DNA of 64,000 nt from Desulfoscipio geothermicus DSM 3669 (GTDB lineage Bacteria > Bacillota > Desulfotomaculia > Desulfotomaculales > Desulfallaceae), in assembly GCF_900115975.1 (NCBI RefSeq), contig NZ_FOYM01000001.1, positions 186,001-250,000 of the forward strand, in the 5' to 3' direction. Below, piece after piece: positions 35,231 through 43,857 of the stretch (position 1 is its first letter; each line of letters starts with the position of its first letter). Both the position numbers and the translations under genes were made by a program. The notes beneath the pieces were generated by a model. It searched no databases and was not told the DNA's origin. It saw nothing but the letters and a program-made list of their open reading frames with translations.

Positions 35231-35317
35231 TACCTTTAGCATGTTGACTTATAAACCAATTAATTGTATTATTTATATATATTATTTGCTTAATATTAGC
35301 CCAAGGAGGTGTTTGCA

Positions 35318-35767
35318 GTGACGATCAGTGAATCCCCAAGAGCCAACTTCATATGCTCACGTAATACGGTAGACGGCGTATACCCGCCGCTGATTCTGGC
35401 TTTGCAGGCCAAAAGGGCGGGGGCTGAAACAATGATATTCTTTACATTCGACGGTATAGATGTTATACGCAAAGACGGCGTTAATAAAATAAAATATTAC
35501 CCCAAAGGAATAATGGGCGTCTTGCCGGGTGTCCCGGCCGCTTCGACAAGAATAATGACCAAGCTGGCTGAAGACCGCGCCGGCGTACCCAATATTGAAA
35601 CGCTCATGGAAATGTGTCAACTGGAAGGAGTAAAATTTCAGGCCTGCCTCATGACCATGCAAATGATGAATTTAACCCCGGAGGATCTGATTGACGGAGT
35701 CGAAGTATCCGATGCCGCGGGTTATATCAAAACTGCTTTAAAATCAGAAGTCAACCTTTTCATGTGA
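35318..35767 (+). CDS. DsrE/DsrF-like family protein
   Basis: About 149 residues of the DsrE fold: an N-terminal strand, a loop for sulfur or nucleotide (NTVDGVYPPLILALQAKRAG), then AETMIFFTFDGID, and LMEMCQLEGVKFQACLMTMQM with two cysteines where sulfur-relay family members have theirs. It probably binds or transfers sulfur in the cytoplasm. GTG start with ideal spacing from AAGGAGG; the three extra upstream codons lie inside that site. It is monocistronic between two terminator-like elements. Confidence 0.8.
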   Translation: MTISESPRANFICSRNTVDGVYPPLILALQAKRAGAETMIFFTFDGIDVIRKDGVNKIKYYPKGIMGVLPGVPAASTRIMTKLAEDRAGVPNIETLMEMCQLEGVKFQACLMTMQMMNLTPEDLIDGVEVSDAAGYIKTALKSEVNLFM

Positions 35768-35782
35768 CAAAGAACCGGGTTA

Positions 35783-35857
35783 AAAAAGCAAAAAGGGGGA
35801 CAGGCTCTTTTTTCGCTTTTTGAAAAAAGTGCCAGTCCCCTTTTTTGCCTCTTTTTA
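35783..35857. repeat. GGGGACAGGC palindromic element (copy B1), also a terminator
   Basis: AAAAAGGGGGACAGGCTC...GTGCCAGTCCCCTTTTTT inverted repeat flanked by GCAAAAA and TTTTTGC. A near-identical element is at 46151-46220. Between convergent genes it would end transcription both ways. It resembles REP-type palindromes. Confidence 0.75.
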
Positions 35858-35862
35858 GTTTA

Positions 35863-36684
35863 TTATGCGCTCACCCGGGGGCAGCGGCAGGCCGCCCCTT
35901 GTAAATCCTGCATGAAAACGGCCAGTTCTTCCGGCCGCAGGGATTGCGGGCCGTCGGAAAGAGCGTTTTCCGGATTGGGGTGCACCTCCAGCATCAGCCC
36001 GTCGGCCCCGGCGGCCAGGGCGGCCCGGGCCACGGGCAGCACCAGTTCCCGGCGGCCGGTGCCGTGGCTGGGGTCGGCCACCAGGGGCAGGTGGGAAAGG
36101 TATTTCACCGCCGCCACGGCGTTGATGTCAAAGGTGTTGCGGGTGTAGGTTTCAAAGCCCCTGATACCCCGCTCGCACAGGATAACCTCCCGGTTGCCTT
36201 CGGCCAGTATATATTCAGCCGCCAGCAGCCATTCCTCCAGGGTGGCGGAAAGGCCCCTTTTCAGCAGCACCGGAAAATTAACCCGGCCCACTTCTTTTAG
36301 CAGTTCAAAGTTTTGCATGTTCCGGCTGCCAATCTGGATGATATCGGCATAGCGGCACACTTCCGGCAAATGGCGCACGTCCGTCAACTCGGTAATCACC
36401 GGCAAGCCGGCCACTCGTCCGGCATCGGCCAGGATGCGCAGGCCGTCCTTGCCCAGGCCCTGGAAGGAGTACGGCGAGGTACGGGGCTTGTAGGCACCGC
36501 CCCGCAGGATATGCACCCCCATCCGCTTGAGCCGGCAGGCCAGTTTGACCAGCATTTCCTCATCTTCCACGGCGCAGGGGCCGGCGATCACCGCCGGCGC
36601 GCCGGCACCGATCCGGCAATCCCCCACCCGCACTACGGTATTTTCCCGCTTGTTTTCCCTGCTTACCAGTTTATAGGGCGGCAA
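35863..36684 (-). CDS. aroF: 3-deoxy-7-phosphoheptulonate (DAHP) synthase, type I-beta, without regulatory domain
   Basis: A 273-residue TIM barrel with AVIAGPCAVE, the RGGAYKPRTSPYSFQG motif, QIGSRNMQNF and PSHGTGRRELV, the DAHP/KDO8P synthase hallmarks. It condenses PEP with erythrose 4-phosphate, the first shikimate step. Many I-beta enzymes carry an N-terminal ferredoxin-like or C-terminal chorismate mutase domain for feedback control; neither is here. The TTG start follows GGGAGGT and overlaps the trpA stop, so it is the last gene of the trp operon and follows tryptophan-dependent attenuation. Confidence 0.92.
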   Translation of the reverse strand: MPPYKLVSRENKRENTVVRVGDCRIGAGAPAVIAGPCAVEDEEMLVKLACRLKRMGVHILRGGAYKPRTSPYSFQGLGKDGLRILADAGRVAGLPVITELTDVRHLPEVCRYADIIQIGSRNMQNFELLKEVGRVNFPVLLKRGLSATLEEWLLAAEYILAEGNREVILCERGIRGFETYTRNTFDINAVAAVKYLSHLPLVADPSHGTGRRELVLPVARAALAAGADGLMLEVHPNPENALSDGPQSLRPEELAVFMQDLQGAACRCPRVSA

Positions 36685-37498
36685 CGCCTTGCACCTCCCG
36701 CGCGGTAAGAGCCTCTTTCAATTCCCGGACCTGCTCGCAAACCGCTTTAATCAATCCGGGTGTACCGGCCTTTTGGGCCACAGTATTCACCAGGGCGCTG
36801 CCCACCACCACGGCATCGCAGTGCCGGGCTACGGCGGCGGCCTGGGCGGGGCGGGATATGCCGAACCCCACGGCCACGGGCAATGGGGTAACGCTGCGCA
36901 CCCCGTCAGTCATGGCAGCCAGGTCGGTCATGATGCTTTCCCGCTCCCCGGTCACCCCGGTCACCGAAACGCAGTAGATAAACCCGCGGGCCCGCCCGGT
37001 AATCACCGGCAGTCGCCGGGCAGGGGTGTTGGGGGTGACCAACGGGATCAGGTCAATTTGATTATCGCCGGCAGCCTCCAAAAGCGGACCGGATTCCTCG
37101 GGCGGCAGGTCGGGCACAATCAGCCCGTTTGCCCCGGCCCGGGCCGCGTCAGCGGCAAACCGCCCCGGCCCGTACTGGTACACCGGGTTATAATAGGTCA
37201 TCAGTACCAGCGGGATGTCACTGCGCCGCCGGATTTGTTCCACCGCACGGATGATGCCGCGCACCGTTACCCCGCCGGCCAAAGCCCGCTGAGAGGCCGC
37301 CTGGATGGCCGGTCCATCCGCCACCGGGTCGGAAAAAGGCACCCCCAGTTCCAACACGTCGGCCCCGGCTTCGCCCATGGCCACCGCCAGTTCCACGGTG
37401 GTGGCCAGGTCCGGGTCGCCGGCTGTAATATAGGCAATCAGCCCCTTTTCCCCCCGGGCCAAAACTTCGCGCAACCTCTTTTCTATTTTATTCATCAA
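36671..37498 (-). CDS. trpA: tryptophan synthase alpha subunit
   Basis: 275 residues. Catalytic Glu in [20 protein letters not shown] and Asp in [30 protein letters not shown] and [10 protein letters not shown] follow in the family order. It cleaves indole-3-glycerol phosphate to indole, which is passed to TrpB. The start overlaps trpB by 11 bases, and the end overlaps aroF. Confidence 0.97.
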   Translation of the reverse strand: MMNKIEKRLREVLARGEKGLIAYITAGDPDLATTVELAVAMGEAGADVLELGVPFSDPVADGPAIQAASQRALAGGVTVRGIIRAVEQIRRRSDIPLVLMTYYNPVYQYGPGRFAADAARAGANGLIVPDLPPEESGPLLEAAGDNQIDLIPLVTPNTPARRLPVITGRARGFIYCVSVTGVTGERESIMTDLAAMTDGVRSVTPLPVAVGFGISRPAQAAAVARHCDAVVVGSALVNTVAQKAGTPGLIKAVCEQVRELKEALTAREVQGVAAL

Positions 37499-38690
37499 GG
37501 GACACCCCCATTTCTTTAGCCACGGTATGCACGTCCTTATCCCCGCGCCCCGACAGGTTCACCAGGATAATGCTTTCCCGGGAAAGCTGCGGGGCCAGGC
37601 GCACCGCCTCCGCCAGGGCGTGGGCGCTTTCCAGGGCGGGGATGATGCCCTCGGTGCGGCACAGTATTTTAAATGCATCCAGTGCCTCCCGGTCGGTGGC
37701 GGCAACGTAACGGGCCCGGCCCGCTTCCATAAGATGGCTGTGTTCCGGCCCCACGCCGGGATAATCCAGCCCGGCGGAGATGGAATGCACCGGGGCCACC
37801 TGGCCGTCGTCATCCTGCAACAGATAGCTCAGGGAGCCGTGCAGCACCCCCGGCCGGCCACAGCTCAAGGTGGCGGCGTGCAGCGGCGTGTCCAGGCCGT
37901 GCCCGGCGGCTTCCACGCCTATCAAGACCACTTCCTCATCGTCCAGGAAGGGGTGGAACATGCCCATGGCGTTGCTGCCGCCGCCCACGCAGGCGATCAC
38001 GTAATCAGGCAGGCGGCCGGCCTGTTCCTGAATCTGCCGCCGGGCCTCTTCGCCGATCACCCGCTGAAAATCCCGCACAATCACGGGATAAGGATGGGGG
38101 CCCGCCACCGAGCCCACCAGGTAGTAGGTGGTGGCAATATTGGTCACCCAGTCCCGCATGGCCTCGTTCATGGCGTCCTTCAGCGTTTTGCTGCCCGAGG
38201 TCACCGGCACCACCTGGGCGCCCAAAAGGCGCATGCGAAACACGTTCAGGGACTGGCGGCGGATGTCTTCCTCCCCCATGTAAATGGCGCACTCCAGCCC
38301 GAACATGGCCGCCACCGTGGCCGTGGCCACCCCGTGCTGCCCCGCGCCGGTTTCCGCGATGATGCGCCGCTTGCCCATCCGCCGCGCCAGCAGCACCTGG
38401 CCCATGGTATTGTTGATTTTATGCGCCCCGGTGTGGTTCAAATCTTCCCGTTTCAGGTAAACCCGGGCCCCGCCCAAAAATTCCGACAGCCCCCGGGCGA
38501 AATACAGCGGGGAAGGCCGGCCTACGTAATGCGCCAGGTAATATTGCAATTCCTCCCGGAATCGATCATCTTGTTTGGCCTGTGCATAGGCCGCGTCTAA
38601 TTCCTCCAGGGCGGGCATCAGGGTCTCGGGTACGAATCTGCCCCCGAACCGGCCGAAATACCCCCGCTCATCGGGTACTGTCATGGTCAT
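37488..38690 (-). CDS. trpB: tryptophan synthase beta subunit
   Basis: 400 residues, PLP-dependent. The PLP lysine is in HTGAHKINN, the phosphate loop is GGGSNAMG, and [12 protein letters not shown] with [12 protein letters not shown] are canonical TrpB1. It joins indole and serine to tryptophan. Start after GGGGGT, overlapping the trpF stop by about 20 bases. Confidence 0.97.
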   Translation of the reverse strand: MTMTVPDERGYFGRFGGRFVPETLMPALEELDAAYAQAKQDDRFREELQYYLAHYVGRPSPLYFARGLSEFLGGARVYLKREDLNHTGAHKINNTMGQVLLARRMGKRRIIAETGAGQHGVATATVAAMFGLECAIYMGEEDIRRQSLNVFRMRLLGAQVVPVTSGSKTLKDAMNEAMRDWVTNIATTYYLVGSVAGPHPYPVIVRDFQRVIGEEARRQIQEQAGRLPDYVIACVGGGSNAMGMFHPFLDDEEVVLIGVEAAGHGLDTPLHAATLSCGRPGVLHGSLSYLLQDDDGQVAPVHSISAGLDYPGVGPEHSHLMEAGRARYVAATDREALDAFKILCRTEGIIPALESAHALAEAVRLAPQLSRESIILVNLSGRGDKDVHTVAKEMGVSLDE

Positions 38691-39315
38691 ATATTAAAAC
38701 CCCCTTGGCCTGAGCAATGAACTCTTGTATTTTATATACATCCTTGCGCCCGCCGGTCTCCACCCCGCCGGAAACGTCCACCGCGTAGGGCCTGACGGAC
38801 CGCACCGCCTCCCGCACGTTGGCGGCGGTCAGCCCACCTGCCAGCACCAGCGGTTTTGGACAATCCATACCTTGCAATATACTCCAGTCAAAAACCTCTC
38901 CGGTTCCTCCGTAGCAACCCTCCCGGTAAGTATCGAACAAAAAGGCGTCGGCCCGGTAGCCGCTGAGTTCGGGCGCCGGCCGGCCGCGCCCCACCCGCAG
39001 CGCCCTGATCACCGGCAGGGCAATATCAATATGGTAATCGGGCGGCTCATCGCCGCAAAGCTGCACGGCGGTCAGCCCGCAAAAGGCGGCGATAGCCGCC
39101 ACTTCAGCGGGCAACGCGTTGACAAACACCCCCACTCGGCCCACAAAGGGCGGTAACTGCCGGGTAATATGCCGCGCTTCTTCGGGCGTGACACGGCGGC
39201 GGCTGGGCGCGAAAACAAAACCCAGGACGTCCGCTCCGGCCTCCACCGCCGCCAGGGCGGTGGCCGCGTCGGTGATGCCGCAGATTTTCACCCGTACAAT
39301 CCGGCCTGTTTTCAC
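38668..39315 (-). CDS. trpF: phosphoribosylanthranilate isomerase
   Basis: 215 residues. It has [12 protein letters not shown] with the catalytic cysteine, [30 protein letters not shown] and DVSGGVE with the general-acid aspartate. It performs an Amadori rearrangement in tryptophan synthesis. The start overlaps the trpC stop by four bases. Confidence 0.96.
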   Translation of the reverse strand: MKTGRIVRVKICGITDAATALAAVEAGADVLGFVFAPSRRRVTPEEARHITRQLPPFVGRVGVFVNALPAEVAAIAAFCGLTAVQLCGDEPPDYHIDIALPVIRALRVGRGRPAPELSGYRADAFLFDTYREGCYGGTGEVFDWSILQGMDCPKPLVLAGGLTAANVREAVRSVRPYAVDVSGGVETGGRKDVYKIQEFIAQAKGVLIYDHDSTR

Positions 39316-40136
39316 GCGCTGACCGCCTCCCGAGGCCGCGCGGCGGCTCCCCGGAGTTGGCGAACGCCTTCCCGCGGATCGCCGGCGGCCATCAAAGTTT
39401 CGCCCACCAACACCGCGTTCACCCCGCAGGCCCCCAGCATCTCCACATCGGCCCGGGTTTTGACGCCACTCTCGCTGACCACGACAACCCCGGGGTTATT
39501 TATATATTTAATTAATTCCAGCGTGGTATTGAGGTCCACCTGGAAAGTGCGCAGGTCGCGGTTGTTGACACCGACCACCGAGGCCCCGGCTTCCATGGCC
39601 CGCCCGATTTCCTCCGGGGTGCGGGTCTCCACCAGCGCCTCCATGCCCAGGGAGCGGGCCAGGGCGATAAACTCACCCAGCATACCGCCGGTAAGCACCC
39701 CGGCCAGCAGCAGCACGGCATCCGCACCTAAAAGTCTTGCTTCGTACACCTGGTACTCATCTATAATAAAATCCTTCCGCAGCAGCGGCTGTCCGGTCAT
39801 CTCCCGCGCCGCCGCCAGGTATTCCGGCGCCCCGCCGAAAAATTCCCGGTCCGTCAGCACTGAGACGGCGTCCGCCCCGGCCTCCCGGTAAGCTGACACT
39901 ATTTGCGCAAGATCAAAATCTCCCTTGATGGTCCCCCGGGAGGGAGAGCGCCTTTTTACCTCGGCGATTAGCGCCACTTCCCCGGACCGGCGCAACGCGG
40001 CTGCAAAATCGCGGGCCGGCGTAATAACGGTTTCCTTGAGGCGTGCCTTGATTTCCGGAAGCGGTAGTTGCCGCCGGCAGTCCACAATCTCGGCCCGTTT
40101 GTGCCGCAGTATTTTTTCCAGGATGTTTTTGCTCAT
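39312..40136 (-). CDS. trpC: indole-3-glycerol phosphate synthase
   Basis: About 274 residues. It has IAEVKRRSPSRG with the catalytic lysine, LLRKDFIIDEYQ, ALVETRTPEE, GVNNRDLRTF and VSESGV, all standard. The ATG overlaps the trpD stop (ATGA); the nine codons upstream in the longer frame lie within trpD. Confidence 0.96.
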   Translation of the reverse strand: MSKNILEKILRHKRAEIVDCRRQLPLPEIKARLKETVITPARDFAAALRRSGEVALIAEVKRRSPSRGTIKGDFDLAQIVSAYREAGADAVSVLTDREFFGGAPEYLAAAREMTGQPLLRKDFIIDEYQVYEARLLGADAVLLLAGVLTGGMLGEFIALARSLGMEALVETRTPEEIGRAMEAGASVVGVNNRDLRTFQVDLNTTLELIKYINNPGVVVVSESGVKTRADVEMLGACGVNAVLVGETLMAAGDPREGVRQLRGAAARPREAVSA

Positions 40137-41170
40137 AACCCGGCCACCCTGGCTTTTCGGCACCCGGCGGTAAACCGGACCAAGGCCTGCAGCCTGGCCC
40201 GGGCCAGTCCCTGGTCGATGCTCCGGGCGGCCAGTTCCACCCCGGCAGCGAAATCATGCGCCACCCCGGCCGCCATGAGCCCCAGGGCGGCGTTCATCAG
40301 TACCGCGTCCCGGCGCGGGCCCCGCTCGCCATCCAGAATACTCCGCACAATATGCGCGTTGTCCTCCGGGGTTCCGCCGGCCAAATCCTCCACCCCGGCG
40401 TGCGCAAAGCCGTACTGCCCGGGGTCCAAGGTGTATTCCGTTATATTTCCGTCCTTTATCTCACAAACCAGAGCCGGCCCCGCCGGGGACACCTCATCCA
40501 GCCCGCCGGCACCGTGCACCACGTAGGCCCGCTCCGCCTCCAGCCGCAGCAGCACCTCGGCCAGCACCCGCACCAGGTCCGGGCTGTAAACCCCCAGCAC
40601 CTGGGCCCGGGCCCCCGCCGGGTTGGTCAGCGGCCCCAGGATATTGAATACCGTCCTGAAACCCAGTTCCCGCCGCGGCCCGGCGGCAAACTTCATAGCC
40701 CCGTGCAAGGCCGGGGCATACAGGAAGGCCATCCCCACCCGCTCCAGACAGGCCGCCGCCTCATCCGGTTCCAGATCCAGGTTGACCCCCAACGCCTCCA
40801 GCACATCGGCGCTGCCGCAGCGGCTGGACACTGATCGGTTGCCGTGTTTGGCCACCTTGACCCCTGCCCCCGCCAGCACCAGCGCGGCAGCAGTGGAAAT
40901 GTTAAACGTGTTGGCCCCGTCACCGCCGGTACCGCAGGTGTCCACCAGCAGGGGATGCCTGCTGCATACCGGGGTGGCCTTGCTGCGCATCACCCGGGCA
41001 AAGCCGGTTATCTCCGCAATGGTTTCCCCCTTGAGCTTCAGCGCAGTGAGGAACCCGGCAATCTGGGCCGGCGTCGCCCGGCCCTCCATAATCTGTTCCA
41101 TGGCCTGCATGGCCTCGGCCTCGGTAAGGTTCTCCCCGGCTACTACCTTGTTCAATAAATCCTTGATCAC
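40133..41170 (-). CDS. trpD: anthranilate phosphoribosyltransferase
   Basis: 345 residues with CGTGGDGANTFNISTAAA (PRPP loop), KHGNRSVSSRCGSADVLEALG, and RRELGFRTVFNILGPLTNP. It adds phosphoribosyl to anthranilate. It is separated from trpG by a 67-bp spacer without clear signals. Confidence 0.97.
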   Translation of the reverse strand: MIKDLLNKVVAGENLTEAEAMQAMEQIMEGRATPAQIAGFLTALKLKGETIAEITGFARVMRSKATPVCSRHPLLVDTCGTGGDGANTFNISTAAALVLAGAGVKVAKHGNRSVSSRCGSADVLEALGVNLDLEPDEAAACLERVGMAFLYAPALHGAMKFAAGPRRELGFRTVFNILGPLTNPAGARAQVLGVYSPDLVRVLAEVLLRLEAERAYVVHGAGGLDEVSPAGPALVCEIKDGNITEYTLDPGQYGFAHAGVEDLAGGTPEDNAHIVRSILDGERGPRRDAVLMNAALGLMAAGVAHDFAAGVELAARSIDQGLARARLQALVRFTAGCRKARVAGL

Positions 41171-41237
41171 TCTGCTTTCCTCCTCTCAGCTCTTAAAAAT
41201 ACACATCCATATATAATAATATTATAGTTAGTTTAAA

Positions 41238-41813
41238 CTAGTGTAAGTCTGACCCCCTGAGGAAGTTGGCGAGGAGGTCCAGGCCGTGTTCGCTGAGCAT
41301 GGATTCGGGGTGGAACTGTACCCCCTCCACCGGCAGTTCCCGGTGCCGCAGGCCCATGATCTCCCCCTCGTCCGTCCAGGCGCTCACTTCCAGACAGGCG
41401 GGCAGAGACTCCCTTTCCACCACCAGGGAGTGGTAGCGCACCGCTTTAAACGGCGAGGGCAGGCCGGCAAATATGGATTTCCCGTCGTGGTGCACCAGGG
41501 AAATCTTGCCATGCATGGGGGCCCTGGCCCGAACCACCCGGCCGCCATAGGCCTGGCCGATGGCCTGCAGCCCCAGGCACACGCCAAACACGGGCAGCCG
41601 GCCGGCGCATTTTTGCACCGCCTCCAGAAGCACCCCCGCGTCATCCGGCGTGCCCGGCCCCGGCGACAAGAACAGGTAATCGGGGCGCAGGTCGATTATT
41701 TCCGTAACGGTGACCCGATCGTTGCGCCGCACCGCCACCGTTTCCCCCAGCACGGCCAGGTACTGCACCAGGTTATAGGTGAAGGAATCGTAATTATCGA
41801 TCATTAGCAGCAC
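41238..41813 (-). CDS. trpG: anthranilate synthase glutamine amidotransferase component
   Basis: About 191 residues: class I amidotransferase with MIDNYDSFTYNLVQYL, the LSPGPGTPDD loop, the nucleophile in VFGVCLGLQAIGQAYGG and His-Glu in VQFHPESML. The GTG nine bases after GAGGAGG is the likely start; the six codons upstream overlap this site. It is preceded by its own TRAP-type array and terminator, so its translation and transcription can be cut independently of trpE. Confidence 0.95.
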   Translation of the reverse strand: MLLMIDNYDSFTYNLVQYLAVLGETVAVRRNDRVTVTEIIDLRPDYLFLSPGPGTPDDAGVLLEAVQKCAGRLPVFGVCLGLQAIGQAYGGRVVRARAPMHGKISLVHHDGKSIFAGLPSPFKAVRYHSLVVERESLPACLEVSAWTDEGEIMGLRHRELPVEGVQFHPESMLSEHGLDLLANFLRGSDLH

Positions 41814-41840
41814 GTATTTCAACCTCCTCAATAAAAACGC

Positions 41841-41869
41841 AAAAAACCGGCACTCAAATGAGCGCCGGT
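41841..41869 (-). terminator. attenuator terminator before trpG
   Basis: On the minus strand ACCGGCGCTC-ATTT-GAGTGCCGGT followed by six T. The 5' arm (CGCTCA) can alternatively pair with TGAGTG at the end of the triplet array (41887-41892), giving a simple antiterminator that TRAP binding would block. Confidence 0.85.
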
Positions 41870-41888
41870 ATAGAAATCCGGTAAATCA

Positions 41889-41943
41889 CTCATCTCAGCT
41901 CACCCTGGAAAACACTCCACTCAAACTAAACTCAACTAGCCTC
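41889..41943 (-). promoter_or_regulatory. TRAP-type (G/U)AG triplet array before trpG
   Basis: On the minus strand GAG or TAG occurs with first bases at 41943, 41938, 41933, 41928, 41922, 41917, 41901, 41896 and 41891. A CAG sits in register at 41907 and one register position is degenerate. That is eleven positions spaced about 5 nt, matching the eleven-subunit TRAP ring. Confidence 0.8.
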
Positions 41944-41980
41944 AAAAAATTATACAGTTATTGTATTAACTATACTACGT

Positions 41981-43459
41981 TTAACAGCACCTGTCAATAA
42001 CCCTCTTTTCTTCCACCCCCAGCGTGCTGAACATGGCCCGGGCCTTGCTGGCTATTTCCCGGCTTTCCCGCAGCGGGTCTGAATCGGCCACAATTCCCGC
42101 CCCGGCCTGTATGTAGGCCGTATTCCCCTTGATGACCAGGGTGCGGATGGCGATGGCGGTGTCCATGTTTCCGTTGAAGCCCAGGTAACCCACGGCGCCG
42201 GCATATACCCCCCGCCGGCAGGGCTCCAGTTCGTCGATAATCTCCATGGCCCGCACCTTGGGCGCGCCGCTCACCGTACCGGCAGGGAAACAGGCCGCCA
42301 GCGCGTCCAGGGCGTCGGCGCCGGGCGCCAGATCGCCTTCAACCCGGGATACTATGTGCATAACATGCGAGAAATACTCAATGTCCATAAACCTGGGGAC
42401 CTGCACGGTGCCCGGCACGCACACCCTGCCGAGGTCATTGCGCCCCAGGTCCACCAGCATCAGGTGCTCGGCCCGCTCCTTTTCATCCGCCAGAAGCTCG
42501 TCGGCCAACCGTCCGTCCTCCGCCGGGCTGTCTCCCCGGGGGCGCGTACCCGCTATAGGGCAGGTGGTTACCCGCCCGTTCTCCATCCGTACCAGCATCT
42601 CCGGGGAAGAACCGATCACCTTGATATCCCCCAGGTTCAGGTAGTACATGTATGGCGAGGGGTTTACGCTCCTGAGCCGGCGGTAGACCGCAAAGTCATC
42701 CCCGTGAAACCCCACGGCGAAACGCCTGGACAGTACCACCTGGATAATTTCGCCGGAGCGGATGTACTCCAGGGCCCGCCCCACCCGCTGTCTGAATTCG
42801 TGCTCCGGTAAATCCGCCATTATCGCACCCCGCAAGCTAAATTGGCTTGAAACAGGCAGGGGCTTACGCAGGGCCGCCCGCATGGTTTCCAGCTTCCGCG
42901 CCGCCCGCTCGTATAACACCGCCGGGTCGGTTCCGTCCTGCGGGATATTCACCACAAAGGTGACATTATGCCGGACGTGGTCAAAAATGACAACCGTACC
43001 GGGGAAAAACTGCAGGCAGTCGGGCATATGCAATTCATCAGCGGGCGTGCCGGGTAAATCTTCCAGCGAACGCACCGCATCGTAGGCGACAAAACCCACC
43101 GCGCCACCGTAAAAGCGGGGCAATTGCGTCATCTCCGGCACCCGAAAAGAGCTCAGCAATTTGCCCAGGGTTTCCAGGGGCGGTCCGTCCGCCACCCTGA
43201 CCACCCCGCCGCAATGGGCCACCTCCCCCCGCCCGTCCCGGGACCGGAAAGTCAGCAGCGGGTCCAGGGCAATAAAAGAATAACGGCCCAGGTACCGTCC
43301 CCCCTCCACGCTTTCCAGCAGGCATGACGGCCCCCGGCCCGCCAGCTTGAGGAACAAGGTAATGGGGGTTTCGGTATCCGCGTGGCACTCGGTAAACACG
43401 GGCACGAGGTTGTACTGCCGGGACAGAGAAAGATACTCCTGCAATTCGGGATACAACAT
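41981..43459 (-). CDS. trpE: anthranilate synthase component I
   Basis: About 492 residues. It has the N-terminal feedback motif SCLLESVEG, then the chorismate-binding domain with SGEIIQVVLSRRF, CPIAGTRPRG, LVDLGRNDLGRV, HIVSRVEG, FPAGTVSGAPKVRAMEII and the C-terminal IQAGAGIVADS. The Ser-rich motif suggests tryptophan inhibition. The ATG eight bases after GGGAG is preferred; a GTG three codons earlier abuts the site. It is the first gene of the operon, expressed from the promoter at 43764-43792 through a TRAP-type leader. The 41944-41980 spacer is short. Confidence 0.96.
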   Translation of the reverse strand: MLYPELQEYLSLSRQYNLVPVFTECHADTETPITLFLKLAGRGPSCLLESVEGGRYLGRYSFIALDPLLTFRSRDGRGEVAHCGGVVRVADGPPLETLGKLLSSFRVPEMTQLPRFYGGAVGFVAYDAVRSLEDLPGTPADELHMPDCLQFFPGTVVIFDHVRHNVTFVVNIPQDGTDPAVLYERAARKLETMRAALRKPLPVSSQFSLRGAIMADLPEHEFRQRVGRALEYIRSGEIIQVVLSRRFAVGFHGDDFAVYRRLRSVNPSPYMYYLNLGDIKVIGSSPEMLVRMENGRVTTCPIAGTRPRGDSPAEDGRLADELLADEKERAEHLMLVDLGRNDLGRVCVPGTVQVPRFMDIEYFSHVMHIVSRVEGDLAPGADALDALAACFPAGTVSGAPKVRAMEIIDELEPCRRGVYAGAVGYLGFNGNMDTAIAIRTLVIKGNTAYIQAGAGIVADSDPLRESREIASKARAMFSTLGVEEKRVIDRCC

Positions 43460-43485
43460 ATTGGCCACTCCCTTTGCAAAAAATC

Positions 43486-43511
43486 AAAAAACGGCACTCA
43501 AATGAGTGCCG
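43486..43511 (-). terminator. attenuator terminator before trpE
   Basis: On the minus strand CGGCACTC-ATTT-GAGTGCCG followed by six T, 30 bp before trpE. Nearly the same hairpin precedes trpG, so the leader has been duplicated. Confidence 0.88.
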
Positions 43512-43524
43512 CATCAGCATGCGC

Positions 43525-43551
43525 CTATCATCACTCACCTAAGCTCATCTA
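43525..43551 (-). promoter_or_regulatory. TRAP-type array before trpE, promoter-distal half
   Basis: Minus-strand TAG, GAG, TAG, GAG with first bases at 43551, 43546, 43541 and 43536 (5-nt steps) plus a TAG at 43527. It is separated from the promoter-proximal half by the inserted repeat. Confidence 0.72.
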
Positions 43552-43552
43552 A

Positions 43553-43710
43553 AAGAGGTTGTTTGAAAAGTCCGCGCAGGATCCACGTCGAATTTCTGCG
43601 TTGGCTCGGCTTTTCCGGTGCTCACGTATTACGTATACGCTCCGCTCCTCAAGGCCTTCGCCGCCTTGAAATTCTCGTGTCTATCGTGCTCCTTTTCAAA
43701 CACACTTTAA
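43553..43710. repeat. inverted-repeat element inserted in the trpE leader (copy C1)
   Basis: The ends GAGGTTGTTTGAAAAG and CTTTTCAAACACACTT are imperfect inverted repeats. Inside are CGCGCAGGATCCACGTCG and the hairpin TCAAGGCCTTCGCCGCCTTGA-type stem. The larger relative at 44468-44838 is in opposite orientation. It splits the TRAP-type array exactly between triplets. Confidence 0.8.
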
Positions 43711-43712
43711 AA

Positions 43713-43736
43713 CTAAAACTCCGCTCAACTAAACTA
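43713..43736 (-). promoter_or_regulatory. TRAP-type array before trpE, promoter-proximal half
   Basis: Minus-strand TAG, TAG, GAG, GAG, TAG with first bases at 43736, 43731, 43726, 43721 and 43715. Together with the other half this gives 9-10 triplets. Confidence 0.72.
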
Positions 43737-43763
43737 ATGACCATATTGCTTTTTGACAAATAT

Positions 43764-43792
43764 ATTATAAACTAGTCATATAAATGTTTCAA
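43764..43792 (-). promoter_or_regulatory. sigma70-type promoter of the trp operon
   Basis: On the minus strand TTGAAA, 17-nt spacer, TATAAT. The transcript would begin about 20 bases before the first triplet of the TRAP-type array. Confidence 0.82.
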
Positions 43793-43857
43793 CAGTGAAT
43801 TACCGTTACGGCAAAAAAACGTACCGGTCAAGTATTAAATCGTACAGGAGGGGTTAG

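Noticed and set aside
37527-38600. Long plus-strand frames opposite the trp genes (for example 357 codons)
   Set aside because: They are low-complexity His/Gly/Pro-rich shadows of the high-GC trpB and neighbours, with no ribosome-binding site.
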